A stretch of 64,000 nt of DNA, taken from contig NC_060259.1 of NCBI RefSeq assembly GCF_921293095.1, positions 43,071,812-43,135,811 of the forward strand, written 5' to 3'. This DNA comes from Ischnura elegans. Lineage: Eukaryota > Arthropoda > Insecta > Odonata > Coenagrionidae. The position numbers and the translations under genes were made by a program. The first letter of the stretch is position 1, and the number at the start of each line of letters is the position of its first letter. The notes under the pieces are model-generated. The model was given only the letters and a program-made list of their open reading frames with translations. It had not been told where the DNA came from and did no database searches. This document shows positions 1-12,120 of this stretch, piece by piece.

Positions 1-334
1 AAGATCTATCGCACGTGAAGGATCTTGCGTCGCGTCGTTTCCTTTCGTGATAAAGTGAATAAAAACACCAATAGCACACAGTCTTCTCCGTGGCCATTTT
101 CCGCCGATTCACCAGCGATTTTTTTCTCCACGAGCCGAAGAGGGGGCAGGGATGTTATAAACGTGACATCTCATAGCACTCGAGGCAGCAAGGAAATATC
201 CATTTTCATTTTTCCAATGGAAATGGCATTTCTTGATCCTCAAGCGGAAAAGGAAATTTTTGGTCCACCGTGGTTACGAGATTGAATCCCATTGCAGGCT
301 ATTTGTACCGCGGCAAATATCAATCCGGAATGAA

Positions 335-944
335 GAAGCAGTAGCTGGAATAAAACGAATCATTTCCAATTTTCTCAGAATACACTAATGCTAAACCTTT
401 ATGGATCAAATGAAGCGAACTCATCGGTAATATTTAGTCCTTAATTTAATCTATAATTTTTTGAAGACGTTTACTGTCACTGGGTGTATATTTGTATATA
501 TGTAATAATACACGGTAATCTCAGATAAGGCAAAACAATTTCAGTTCAATTTTAATTCATGTTTTATATTCAATCCTTATCTAAAATATTTTGAAGATAT
601 GTAATGTCACTGATTGTGAGTTTATATTTGTATACATGTATTGCTATTTGGTAATTATAGATAAGGCAAAACAATGTAAGACCACGGTAGTGAGAAATGT
701 TGAGAATATATTTTAAACCAATTTCCATTTTCTATACGTATCCATTCATGCTGCATTCGATCTTGCAATTAAATTTAACAGCTATTAATGAAATCACTAT
801 TAAAATGTCCTTCATGAAATACTCAAGTCCAATTTTTCTTTAAAGGAAAAATGCGAAGCAGTAGCTGGAATAAAGCGAATCATTTCCAATTTTATCAGAG
901 TATACTAAAGCTAAACCTTGGTGGATCAAATCAAGTGAATTCAT
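335..944. repeat. Two interleaved diverged direct-repeat pairs
   Basis: Pair one: 335-424 and 855-944, offset 520, about 85-90% alike; both start GAAGCAGTAGCTGGAATAAA. Pair two lies between them: about 441-540 and 571-672, offset about 130, sharing TTGAAGA, TGTCACTG and GATAAGGCAAAACAAT. No coding content. This looks like an old local duplication or internal repeats of an unknown element. Confidence 0.7.
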
Positions 945-1166
945 TAATTATAATTGATATAAATATTGATATAGTTATAATTGATATAAATAGTCATGAA
1001 AAGTAGTTCTCCTTACAGAGTCTTGATGCTCATTTTAGTGCTAATATGGCCCTTTGAGTAATTTCCTTGAAATGGATTAATAGTATCATAATGTCGTCAT
1101 ATTCAGTTGATGCATGCTGATTGAAATGAAGTCAAGTTTTCACGTATGCTATCTTTGCATTTATTA

Positions 1167-1401
1167 AAGTCGTTTTACACGGTGCACGGAATTGCGTAGG
1201 TTAGAGCTGCATTCATTTCTAAAATGGCGTGGAATTGTGCGAATGCATGAACGAAATTAGAACAGGGGCTATTTTGCCGTCTCGCGTCCTCGCATTCTCG
1301 CATGTGTTCTAGCAATTCACCGCTTTACACGACGCAATTTTGATTGCGCCCTCGCACGTACGTCAGATTGCGCAATTCCGTGTACCGTGTAAAACGGCCT
1401 T
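1167..1401 (+). mobile_element. MITE, copy 1
   Basis: A 235-bp element without an ORF. Its ends are inverted: the left has CGTTTTACACGGTGCACGG and the right ends CCGTGTAAAACGGCCTT. A second copy in the same orientation lies at 36652-36887 and is about 90% identical along its whole length, which fixes the boundaries. It must be non-autonomous and moved by a transposase encoded elsewhere; the superfamily is not clear because the target duplication cannot be read confidently. Confidence 0.8.
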
Positions 1402-1554
1402 TAGAATCTTTAAATATCCCTAACCTACCATTGGGACTTGTTTTCGTTACAAAGGTCTCAATTGATACCGTACATTGACGTTTTCTTTTCTTTTGATGAT
1501 TTGGTGTAAGCTTGGCTCGATCAATATGAAGGGTATTACAGGAGGAATCCGCAA

Positions 1555-2115
1555 TACTTCAGGAATTGGTAGGGGAAATATTTTAAGCATTTTTTGCCCA
1601 TAAACATATGGTCGCAACTTCTTAGTTACTGAGATATTGCAAGGCAAAAATATTTTCGAAACGCAGGAATTACCATGAAAACAGTTTTTCTCCAATATCC
1701 AGCCTTTTCGATATTTTATTAAATACTCAGGATTTTTAATGGCATTAAATAATTAAATTAAGATTGGACGAAAATGTACGGTTATAATTTTCTGGAACTC
1801 AAAATGAGTGAGATTGCGCAATCGTTTTTTGTTGATGATCGCTGAAAGCCCTCGCTTAATTAAGCTAAAAAAGTAACTCTTCCAGGCAATTATAATCGCA
1901 CATTTTCGTCCAACCTTAATTATTTAACATAATTAATATACAGAGTATTAGATAAAAGGTCCAAAGGATGGATACCCAAGAAAAACAGTTTCCATGGTTA
2001 CTGCAATATGCATCCAAAAAAATGTTTGCGTTGCCTGAGCTCAATAATTAAGGAGTTGCGACCCCACGTTTATGAAGAAAAAAAGCTGAAAATTGTCTCC
2101 TTTTGCACCGTCTGA
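1555..2115. repeat. Diverged foldback (inverted) repeat
   Basis: Arms of roughly 240 bp face each other around position 1837. Matching pairs include GGACGAAAATGT at 1766-1777 with ACATTTTCGTCC at 1900-1911, and GGTCGCAAC at 1610-1618 with GTTGCGACC at 2055-2063. The spacer of about 100 bp contains GATTGCGCAATC. A related single arm lies near 33127-33200 (TTAAGCATTTTTTG then CCATAAA), so this is a dispersed family. Confidence 0.65.
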
Positions 2116-4790
2116 AGAATTTCAGATTCTTCCTTTCGTGCAGTAACTTTATCAGAAAGTAAAGTCTTAGTCTTTTTTGATTTTTTAAATGTGTGTTACT
2201 TGCAGGAATTCCTAATTTGATAAATACACCATGGACAAAAGTATGCTAAGTGTAGAAATAGAGAAAGAAAAATAGATTAGTCATTTTATCTTTTCCATGA
2301 ATAAATGACTATATTTGAAAGTTATTGATTTTTATTCGATAACTTTCGATAGATTATCGAAGTCTATCGCTTTCATTGGAGAATCAGTATTAATTCAAGT
2401 GTTGTGCCCGTGAAATGTGATGTCTTCTGTTTCTCACGTATGAGACAACGACCGAGAAATTTTTTTACACGTTCTCTATTGAAATGATTTGAAAGGTTAT
2501 ATTGGTCATGCAAAGAAGACGAAACAGTTATTACTGGAAATAAATTAGTGCGGATGCTATTCCTGCATTAATTAGGTCTAAACTTAGAAGCTCCCAGGAA
2601 TATTACGTTCTGACCGCGTGTACCTTGCATCGAATACATCCTGTGAGTACGCAATGATGTCGTGTCGGGATGGAAATCGATAAGGAAAAACAACGTTTAA
2701 GGTGATTTTACAAGGCCTTAAGAGCTCTGGAGTAATGATCTTCGTTTTTAATTTCTTTTTCGATTTCCAAGTGGTGTTCGTGTTGCGCGGTTAAGATTTT
2801 CTTTCAACGTCACACGCAACTGCGAGACGGCATTCCGATATGAGCGGCGTGGAGGGGAGGAATGGAAGTGGTATTCTCGATTGTGGAGAGACCTTTTCAT
2901 TTCTCTCTTCAGAGAACGATCGCGGAACACGATCAAAGGAGGATGCAGAGATAACTTTTTAGTAAATGTGACTCTTGTAGTTCATTTTTTCTCAAAGTCA
3001 GTGATGGCTCGACTCAATGTTCGTTCAGATTGAGAATATTCGGTACATCAGGATGGATTTAAGGTAAAATTTTATCCTAGATATTATGCATGCGAAAGAC
3101 GACCTTCGTAATAATTACGTCATTGGATGTACGCAAACGAAGTAGTTTAAGGCTGATGTATTGAAAAAATAGGAAAAATTAAATTAATCATCAAAAGGCA
3201 ACTTATCTTGATGAATTTTGGGGCGTTTTTGAAAAAAAAATCATTCTTACTGGACGGTATTTATATTCTTATGAAGGCCGCTAAATGGCGCACGCACTCT
3301 ATTGAAATAGAGTCGAGACTTTTCTAGGCTGTCATGCGGTCTTTCCCGAAGTTAACTTCTCCACTCAATATGCTAAAATTTAACCCAAGTTGGCTTCTTA
3401 TATAACCATTAACTTCAGGCTTTACTTTGTGAAACCTCTCCATTTGGAAATAAAGAAATAAAACTTACATGATTCACTGTCTGATTAAGCAGAATACGAG
3501 CAAGGACGACATGAAACATTAAAAAAATGTCCTTATTAAGAATGCTGAAGTTGTCTTTTACACAATTACTTAATTTTCCTCAACTAGAGCTCTACGGATT
3601 ATGTAAATTGCGTAAACTCATATATTTTTCTTTGAAACGTAATTTTATTACAAATTATGTTTAAAAATTATTTCCTGTTATTATTTTCTTATTGTATTTT
3701 GCTATGGTTTTCGTTTACATTCTTTTAATTCATTTTATACATTATGTTACTATAACGAATCATAGATTAGCTATTTTAGTTTTAAACTATTTTGTAAAAT
3801 ATACTGCCGAGCATTGTTTTATTTTCATTGAATGGCAACCCCTACAAAAGGTTATACCATCTGAGGTGCCTAATTTCACTCATTATGTATGTTTCAAGGT
3901 GTAATTTTTGAGCAGTGAAATAAATATACGATGGCTGTCTATTTTCAAGCTCCGATGGATCATAAAAAGAAGACGAAATGAATGATTAAAACTAATTTCA
4001 TTGCTAAATATTGAGCACTTTTGTGGAGTCCTTTCGACATAAATACCACGGTGATTGAGGAATTGGTCGTGCCTGTAGAAAACCTTTACAATACCTTCTT
4101 CATAGGATGTTGCCGCCAATGACTTCGAATGAATTTTGCCTCGCTCATCGCCCGTTTGAAACCCTTCCCTCTTAATATCAGTCAAGACTTAATATCAAGT
4201 CATATCTTAATTTCAGTGTAAATATGCGTTCCTAAAATATCAATTTAATTTTCCCGTCAATTCTAAATCGGAAAAAAACCCTACGCTAATTTTCACCCGG
4301 TTATGCGCAATTTTTTCTACATTAAAAACCTCGTTTAACGTATGAGTATTAAAATCTCACAGTTACGTCCCTATGGGTATTTTTAGCTAATTTGTTTTGA
4401 AAAAGATCTTATCTTCTCAGAATTACTAGCTTGGGGCGATTCGTAGAACAGCAAATAAAATTGTGATTAAAAAATCAGTGGAGAATTACCATCATGTTGA
4501 GCGAATTCCCAAATTTAAATTATTTTGACAAAGAGCTCACTTACCCATGAATATATAATACCTGAAATAGCCATTAATTAGGACAGTTTTGTTGGAACAT
4601 CAAGCGTAGCTAGCCCATTGCAAGAAGGTTAAGAAGTTAGTGTATGCAATAAGACACATTTTCCGAGGAAAGTATTAATTTTCATGTAAAGTTTTTTTTT
4701 CGAGCGCTAAGAAGTGCAGAATGTGAGGGAATTCAATCCATTCCCCCTCAACGAGAAACGGGGATTCATAATCTAGGCGGGGATGATTTT
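2116..4790. other. Gene-free AT-rich DNA
   Basis: Only short open frames of under about 100 codons with no recognisable domain. No clear inverted ends, tRNA-like heads or reverse-transcriptase signatures were seen here. Confidence 0.5.
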
Positions 4791-4809
4791 ATACTGAGTG
4801 TAAGTTGTA

Positions 4810-5560
4810 AGTTAGTGCACCTGTTTCCTTACTATTCGCTGCTACTGGCATCTAATGCGAGTAATGAATATCTATCGCCAGAATCATAAAGGATCAATAA
4901 CTTAATTAATTAATAATTAAAACTTAGTAAAAGTTAATTACTTGATCGAATATATAGAACCTGTTTTCTTACTGTAGGCCCCTGCTAGCTTCTCCTGCGA
5001 GCAATGACATATGTGCTTAGCATACCAATCAGCAATCACTATCCCAACAAGATCCAGACAACATTATCGGCGTTAGCATATGACATTCATGCAATATCCT
5101 TGTTAATCCAATTGACATTGTATTGATATCTGTCTAATATCCAAAGGACCCACCAAACAACAATGCAGCGATGTCTAACAGTGGAAACCAAGACCCATAT
5201 TACCACGTCTCTTAGAAATCTTCACAACATCTAATTAGTAGATGTTGTGAATTAATGAATGTGCTTTTAATAGTTTTTGGTAATTACCAAACATACAAAC
5301 AAAATATTTGTGCTCTGCAATTCGAAACAGAACATATGCTACCTATGGATACTGTTTGGAATAACATTTGTTTTAATGTCACTGATATTACAACTTGGAT
5401 ATCTATGTAATATCATTTTTACAACTCGTCGCGGATGTTACAAATAGAATCTCTATGTAATGTTGTCAAAATATCCATCGTGTAATAACAACGTGTTTTG
5501 GATACATCATTCTTATTTAAATATCCGATGGATATCGTCTGCTGCGTGGGAACATAATCA
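4810..5560. repeat. Short internal repeats with a perfect hairpin
   Basis: A diverged direct repeat of about 50 bp (CCTGTTTCCTTACT near 4822, CCTGTTTTCTTACT near 4962, offset about 140). At 5221-5251 a perfect 13-bp stem, TTCACAACATCTA with its complement, closes a 5-base loop. From 5280 to 5540 the phrases GGATATC and TGTAAT recur. This may be an internally repetitive DNA-transposon derivative; no family is recognised. Confidence 0.4.
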
Positions 5561-6071
5561 TAGAGAATAGCTTTGGATTCGCTTACGCTTGGCACATGCG
5601 CATATATCCGTAATGAGTTTGCGCGCTGACATGACGACTCGTTATTTTCTTTCGTCGTTGTCCTCGCGCTTCACTTAGGCCCTATAGAAAAGGTGGTAAA
5701 AGAATTTCGATCTTACTTTGAATTCGGTAGCTTCAAGGAGCAATGTCTGTCCCTGTGGGCGTTGAATGTCCTCGCGGCTGGCTGGCTGAGAGAGCGATGC
5801 TTCTCCTCTTCAATCTGAGCTCCCACTGGAAGAACTAGATTTCCCCGCTTTCACCGCTGCCCCGCAGCGGGTACAGTTACTTAACGGTGAACCGAGCGCC
5901 ATCTCTGGCGGAGGCCGGAGCTTCGCGTACGACACGCACCGACGGCTTTCACAGTTTGGCACAGTGCGCCACGCCACACCGGATTTTCATTTTTGTACGA
6001 GTTGCATTCAAGTTCTAAGGTCTACGGTTTTTTTCCAACTGGCTACTCACCCAAAAACTATGAAACTAGAG

Positions 6072-6160
6072 TTACTTCTCGACGTAATCTCCCAGCAGGC
6101 GTACACAATTTTCGCAATGTCGACGCCATGACTCCCTGGCCGCGTCGACGGCTTTTTTAT
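6072..6160 (-). pseudogene. Mariner-like transposase C-terminus, remnant
   Basis: On the minus strand one frame reads ESWRRHCENCVRLLGDYVEK and stops at 6072. This resembles the usual end of Tc1/mariner transposases, a Trp, then Arg/Lys and Cys, then GDYxEK. Upstream the frame is broken after a few codons and no catalytic motif was found. The match is short, so a chance resemblance is possible. Confidence 0.4.
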
Positions 6161-6659
6161 GAGTTTATTTTGACCACTGGTATCGCTTTGGTAGTTTTGG
6201 TTCGTTGCCTCTCGATGTTTTGCCTTCATTAAAGTGTGGCACCCATGGACGCAGTTTCAACACATGCATAACTCACAATCAAATGCATCCTTCAAATATC
6301 AGTGTATTTCAAGTGGCGTCAGACCATGAAAATTCAGAAAACGCATGATTGCGCGCTGTTCGTGCAAGGAAAACGTCATCAGTTCTAGTATCTAAAACAG
6401 TTTTCATTCTAGACGCTGCCAAAAGAGTTCTATCTGTCCTACATTTCAGCAATATCTGTGACGTTTTGACAAATAATGCGCGCTCATTTTAATACAATAC
6501 ACATGTTTCTATTCGTTTCCAGTCCGAAGAAAAAATTATAGGCTTTAAAATTGAATACACCTCGTATTTTGTCCCTATTCCGAGACTTCAGTCTATCTAC
6601 AGCGGATTTCCATCAATTTCATACCAGGAACTGCTAATCATGAATAAGTCACAGTGTGG

Positions 6660-7960
6660 CTAGGGCCGGCTTAAGCGGTAAGTAAAGTAGGCGGCCGCGT
6701 AGGGCACTAAGCAAAAGCCTTCTGCAAAAGCAAAAGCGCTCTGTCCAATTTTCAGTATAATCAGTTCAGTTCATTGTTCAATACGAATTTTCCAAAATGA
6801 AAGCTAGGAAAAAATCTCTTATTAGTGTTATAAGTATAAAATTCTTAAGTTTGTTTTAATTTGTCGAATACATAAATTGCTGCATTTCTTGGAAGTTGAT
6901 TTGTGTTGTATTTATTGATTTATTTACATTTTTTACTCTGAATATTTATACATTTTTGGTTTTTGTTGGTATAACTTTTACTAAGCTGTATTCACACTAA
7001 TCTAGAGGAATCAAGTAATTGACAACCTCTTTATTGACCTCTTAATTATTACCACATTATTTTGGTAAAAGACACACTTGATCAATTCTGGATCAAATCA
7101 TCGCATTCATTGCGAAATTAATCAGCATTTAACATATGCTTAGAAAATAATTTCCTAGTGATTTAAAATGCGGATTTTCTAGTACAATTTTCAAAAAAAA
7201 AGATGTAGCTGTTTTGGCTTTGGGTCACTGAAATGGAACATTTTAAGGAGAGCACTTTTTGATACTATCATGACAATAGGGTGGTTTCCTATTATTTTTT
7301 TATTGCCTAAATCAAATGATTACTACTCCTGGAGTACGCATTTCATGCTTTTAGCTTTTTTAATGACGATGTCTAATTTTCGCGATTAAATGAAAAGTGA
7401 AAATTTTCAAACGCACGAAAACGCGACGGCTAAGTATGAATGCCGGGAAATCTCCGTGTGACGTCGTTCTGGTTCCCGCTGCCGCAAGTGAGGTGACCTT
7501 GGGGCGAGGCTTTGAGCGCTGATACGACGCAGGATGCTAGCAGGTAGCCGAGTACCCTGCTAGCTGGTAGCGCTCTGCTTAAATAAGGATTATTTATACC
7601 TTATCAAACGAAGAAAACTTTCCGACCTTAGCCAGTTGATTATTAAGACATGTTTCCCTTAGCTCTGTGCCTCATGCATGCATTGGTAATCTCAGACGAT
7701 GTAAAACTCCTATCTACTCGTATATGTAGAAACTAGGTCCCTGTGACGTCACGTGGAGTGGCATCGCATGGGCGCCAATCTGGCCTTTTTCAAATGAGGT
7801 TAAAATTGACCGTTGCCATTCGTCTGAACCGGGATTTCTAAAACCAAATAATTTGTATATTATAAACACACTAATGGTGGATAACGAATCGCAATCAATG
7901 CCTTTCGTTTTCTTTGATGAAGGAAACTACCCTATTGTGTATATAGCCGTTCCTTGATTC
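6660..7960. other. Gene-free stretch before the hAT element
   Basis: AT-rich except for a GC-richer island around 7425-7580 that holds the repeated phrase GCTAGC with GGTAGC. No ORF with a recognisable domain and no tRNA-like sequence. Confidence 0.4.
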
Positions 7961-8394
7961 ACCTCTTTGTGGCAGGGACGGCAATCGAAACTAAACGAAA
8001 GTCATAACCAGTGAAATTACAATAGTTTCATTCCCGGCGAAATGTAGGAATGAAAAGAAATTGATTTAAACTCGGGAAGCTAAACTCTGGGTCCAAACGA
8101 AATCGGAGTCAGAACTACTTCGGGTCGAAACTAAACTAAATCTTTGGGTCGAAATGAAACACAGATAATGTTTCGCACCGGAAGGGACCAAGTGCTTCAC
8201 CTTCGAACGGTAAATTGTCGACCCACACACCGAGTAAGAAGTATGGTTGAATGAAGTGGAGGTTCGGCCTACCGCCATTAGATGATCAGGGCACTCATAT
8301 TTTGACCACAAACAGGAGAACGGTGAACGCAAATTGGCCATTTGATTTTTAAGCTCAATGTTTCAACTTCTCTTCACGTATGTCACATGTAATG

Positions 8395-8528
8395 GCGTCG
8401 GCGCCTCCTTCATATCTTCTTTCTCATTCATTCCCCTCTCGGGGTATCGTGCGTATCAGTTGAATTACTAGGTCCCGGCCCTGGTGTGTTGTATCTTTCA
8501 AAGGGCCCCGCTTGACCCCTCATTCGAT
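8395..8528. mobile_element. 134-bp insertion inside the hAT element
   Basis: Bounded by a 16-bp direct repeat, GTATGTCACATGTAAT, at 8379-8394 and 8529-8544. The copy of the surrounding repeat at 49140-49170 runs straight through this point, which supports a clean insertion. The insert holds CCCCTCTCGGGGTATCGTG and GGGGCCCTTTG on the minus side. Its size and long duplication suggest a SINE-like retroposon; the origin is not recognised. Confidence 0.65.
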
Positions 8529-8744
8529 GTATGTCACATGTAATCGGTCGAAACTATTCCCTCATATCCCCCTCCACTCAACTATTGGGCGGTGATTCTC
8601 GTTCTCCTTTCGCCCGGGTATTTGCTTCGCCAAGACAACTCGAAGCGAAAATTTTCCCCTCGATTATTCTCGTTCTTTTCGCCGCGCCTATCGCTTCAGT
8701 TCGGGTAACTTCGTTCTCTTGGCGAAACACTGTGACGTAGGCAG

Positions 8745-9071
8745 TGGGTTCGGGTGTCCCAGGGCGGGCCCCGCAAAGGATACGCTCTCGATGACCGGGA
8801 ACCAAGTCTGAGACGCCCGTGCCTCTCGAGAGGGGGAGGACAGAGGAAGGAAAAAGGAAGGGAGGCATCGCCGCGATGAGAGCCCGACGACACCTCCAGG
8901 GGAAGGATAGGAAAGGAAGGGAGGGGACGAGGAATCCCGCACCGTCACAAAGGCGGGCGGGCCCTACTAAGTTAGTACTAACTGCGAAACCAAGTGAACG
9001 CAATTAATGTTCTAACGACCTTGGAGGATCATTCTATGAGGAAGAATGATCCAACGATCAAATCGTTAGAT
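8745..9071. mobile_element. 327-bp GC-rich insertion ending in a hairpin
   Basis: Flanked by TGTGACGTAGGCA at 8732-8744 and 9072-9084 (13 bp). The first 200 bp are far more GC-rich than the surroundings, with purine-rich GGAAGG runs. The last 60 bp (9010-9070) fold back: TCTAACGA pairs with TCGTTAGA, and GGATCATTCT with AGAATGATCC. The long open frames on both strands here follow from the GC content and show no domain. Confidence 0.6.
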
Positions 9072-10717
9072 TGTGACGTAGGCAATGACGAATACCCATG
9101 AGTCAATGGGTACGAGATAATTTCAGCGATCAAAACACTGCCTCCGCAGTCCGAAACAATTGAAGAGCGCGAAGCACGCAGGTAAGTTCAAATCATATTT
9201 CTATAATATATTATGCCATGTTTTGTTTATTGCGTGAGACTATCAAAATTCTACATCAAGTATTGCTGTACAATATTGCTTATTCATTAGTCGTTTTCCA
9301 TAGTTGGACATAAAACCGATCTCTTAGCTTTTCCTCTTTTTCGTAGATGTGAACGATGAGTCCAAAAGTCACTCCGGTGAAACTTATGGATTAATATTTT
9401 CAATTTTAACCTAATGCAGATAGCACAAAATAAGAGATATCTATTTCTTATGGTTTACTTACAGAAGAAAATGATAAGCACCTTTTCGTACGCTAAGGAA
9501 CTTATGTAAGGCAAGGATAAGATTTTAGGGAAGAATAGTTAAGGAACACAGTCAAATGTTCTCATATAACCATAGTTTGCTGATGTTGGATGAACACCAA
9601 AGGCGGCATAACAGCGTACTTCACATCCTATGCTGGCGTACCACACATCCTAGAACTCTGCGGACATAAATATAAAGCTGTCTTTATAAGAGCTGAACAA
9701 CTGATGATGGATTTTCCTGTGCATAGAAAATATTTTGACAACTTCAGAGTGACTTGCCTCTGAATATGAAAACCGTGGTATGTAAACCTTTTTCTTGAGG
9801 TGGAGAGATAAAAGTGACTATGGCAGAAAATGACCTTATAGCCATAAGATTGGTAGAAAGCCATGCTTTCTACTACACCACTACTTCAATAAATGCGCGA
9901 CATGCTCTATGCATATGACAAAACTCCGGTGAGTCTCTTTCTTATCGTTTCCGATGAAACGTTCACGAGCAGAAGAACCGAAACAACGAGTTTTCTCAGC
10001 CAATTCAACACATTTATATGCTCAGAATAACAGCACTCCCACGATAACACAATACGCTCGCCTGACAAAAGCTTCGCGGTTCATTCAAAAGCAAACCCAC
10101 TCTTAATCCCATCTATTTAATTACGTAGAACGACTAGACGAGTAAAACTACACACAGGTTGTATGCCAAGCATTTGAATAATAATTAAACTCATCGGGAT
10201 CAAAAATATAACATAATAATGGTGTGTAGATGTAACTAAATCACAAATCGGTCTCTCATCAATTCTTTCGCCAAGCCGCTAGAGCGACCGCACTGTCGTC
10301 ACTAGCGAAATTCGGTCTTGGCGAATCTTTACATTCGCTATATGCTCACCAGACGGAACGAGAATAACTTTTTCGTCACCAGAGGGACGGAGTGAAGCTT
10401 TTCTGGCGAAATAGCTAGCGAATGAAAATGAGAATACGAATTCAGTCACCGTTCGCCAATCTTTTCGACAAATCGCGTTTGCTATAGCCAGGAAGAACCA
10501 GAATCAGGCCCCTGGGATCGAAACTTAGCTATGAGCAGCGGAGTTTCGATTAATTTAGTTTCGTTCCAGGGAATAGTTTCCTGGCTCGAAGCTAAACTCA
10601 TTGGTGATTTTAATTTCGTGCGGGAAGGAAACTAAACCTAGACCTTAAATTTTTGTTTACCTCAGGGTCGAAATGAAACATTCTCTTTTCATTCCAATTA
10701 TCATCCCTACTTTATGG

Positions 10718-11640
10718 TGACTGAAGACGTAATCTTTGGTCCTTGAGAGACCATTTTACTACTAAACCCATGAAATCCTGGGCCTATTTTCCACGTAGGA
10801 ATACAAAGTCATAAGTTAGCACCTATGTAAAATATGGGAGCCATAGCCTGCCTGCACTTTGGAGACATCAATGATGTACATACGGTTAATTTTTGCGGTT
10901 GGTGAATTCTTAGATTTTTATTTATTCTTAATGTTCCCGAAAAATTATTTAGCTTATAATCTGGTTAGAGACTGAAATATTCGTTTATAAGTAGGTAATA
11001 ATTTCAATGAAAGCCTTTTTAGGCAACAACAGACATTAAGCAATGAATTTGTTCTTATTTCTTAGCGATTTTCACAAATCTGGAGTGAATTTCATTCGGA
11101 AGTAAATAAAATGTATATACATCGTATGATTTCGGGATTTAGCTGAGCATTTGGAAGCATTCGTTGTATGGTTGAAGTTTATGCTTAACTTAAATTTCTA
11201 CTTTCATTTTTTCCGTGAATTAATACTTTAATTTAGTTAAAGTTCTACTTTCATTATTTATTAGCACTTTCCCATGCTTGTGTTAACTGTAATAATTATA
11301 TGGTTTCAATGACGGAGCAAAGAAATAATACGAGGGAATTGGTGTTAAAGAAAGCGCTTGTTTGCGCTTTTTTTTTCTTTCATTTCCTCTTCTTTTCTCC
11401 AGGGGTCTGCATCGAGTGGGTGGAACAGTGGCACGGGAGAAGTGAAGGTGCTAGCACTCCTGATATTAAATAAAAAATTAATTTCCGCTGAAATATTTCC
11501 CGTGACATCAGTGCTGTGGGTGAGCGTGTTGCCTTCTGGATCCGGCAATGCTTGTACCCCATTCTTTCCAACCACAAAACCACCTCCCAGATTTTCCCTT
11601 CTACTCCACGGATCACCTAAAAGAGGCCACCTAATCTAAG
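10718..11640. other. Gene-free DNA, then overlapping short frames
   Basis: AT-rich to about 11340. At 11345-11640 three short frames overlap on both strands without recognisable motifs; they lie directly upstream of the Penelope-like remnant and may be its decayed coding region. Confidence 0.3.
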
Positions 11641-11805
11641 CACCATTTTCAAAGCCTCCCGTCCTTTTCAAAATTCGCAGTCAGTCGCCATTACCCCACT
11701 GTCACCGTACAACCTTTCCGGATGTAAAACATGTAAGATACTCTCTCTACCCCAGCCTCTTTCCTCCCCAAGTTTAAATGCCTCCGGATAATTCCCTCTA
11801 CCACC

Positions 11806-12120
11806 TGTACTTCAACCAATATCGTTCACCTACCTCATTGCAACTACTGCCCTGCTTTCTATGTAGGCCAATGCACCACCCCCCTCAACCTCAGAGTAAA
11901 TAATCAACGCGCCTCCCGCTGTCCGTCATCCCCCCACGCACCTCTCCCAGTTCCCACACATTTTTTGTCTCACGACTCCCTCTTCAATAAATGTTTCAAA
12001 GTATCAGTTATTGCCTCCTTTCCCCCCACTAACTCCGTCCTCAATCTCCACACCCTCGAATTGGCGTGCATTTGGCATCTGCAGGCCAATTGCTTCCCTG
12101 CGTTGAATATCTCATACTAA
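11806..12120 (+). pseudogene. Penelope-like element, GIY-YIG endonuclease remnant
   Basis: A 104-codon open stretch with a stop, starting CTSTNIVHLPHCNYCPAFYV and continuing GQCTTPLNLR. This fits the GIY-YIG nuclease region at the C-terminus of Penelope-like retroelements: the usual NVVYLI, C..C, then YVGQT..L..R, later F..C..VSVI and a closing ...LNIS. There is no start codon. The upstream Cys motif (CKTCKILSLPQP near 11720-11770) is in another frame, so the reading frame is broken. The reverse-transcriptase domain is missing. The DNA is unusually C/T-rich on this strand (11640-12190). Confidence 0.65.

Larger units (their letters stand above)
7973..10709. mobile_element. hAT-like DNA transposon, non-coding and interrupted
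   Basis: A 2.74-kb element. The left end is CAGGGACGGCAA and the right end, read inward, TAGGGATGATAA, both of the CAGGG/TAGGG type usual for hAT. The flanks are CTTTGTGG (7965-7972) and CTTTATGG (10710-10717), an 8-bp target duplication with one change, as expected of hAT. The outer parts are rich in GAAACTAAA-type repeats, and a shorter inverted relative lies at 48930-49543. No hAT transposase motif was seen; the open frames inside are short. Two later insertions with their own target duplications lie at 8395-8528 and 8745-9071. Confidence 0.75.

Noticed and set aside
8578-9003. 141-codon minus frame and overlapping frames
   Set aside because: It spans the boundary between the hAT-like element and the GC-rich insert at 8745, and the frames are open because of GC content.
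9842-9900. Possible tRNA-like sequence on minus (AGTAGTGGTGTAGTAG)
   Set aside because: Only a weak box A-like phrase; no box B at the right distance and no arms that pair.
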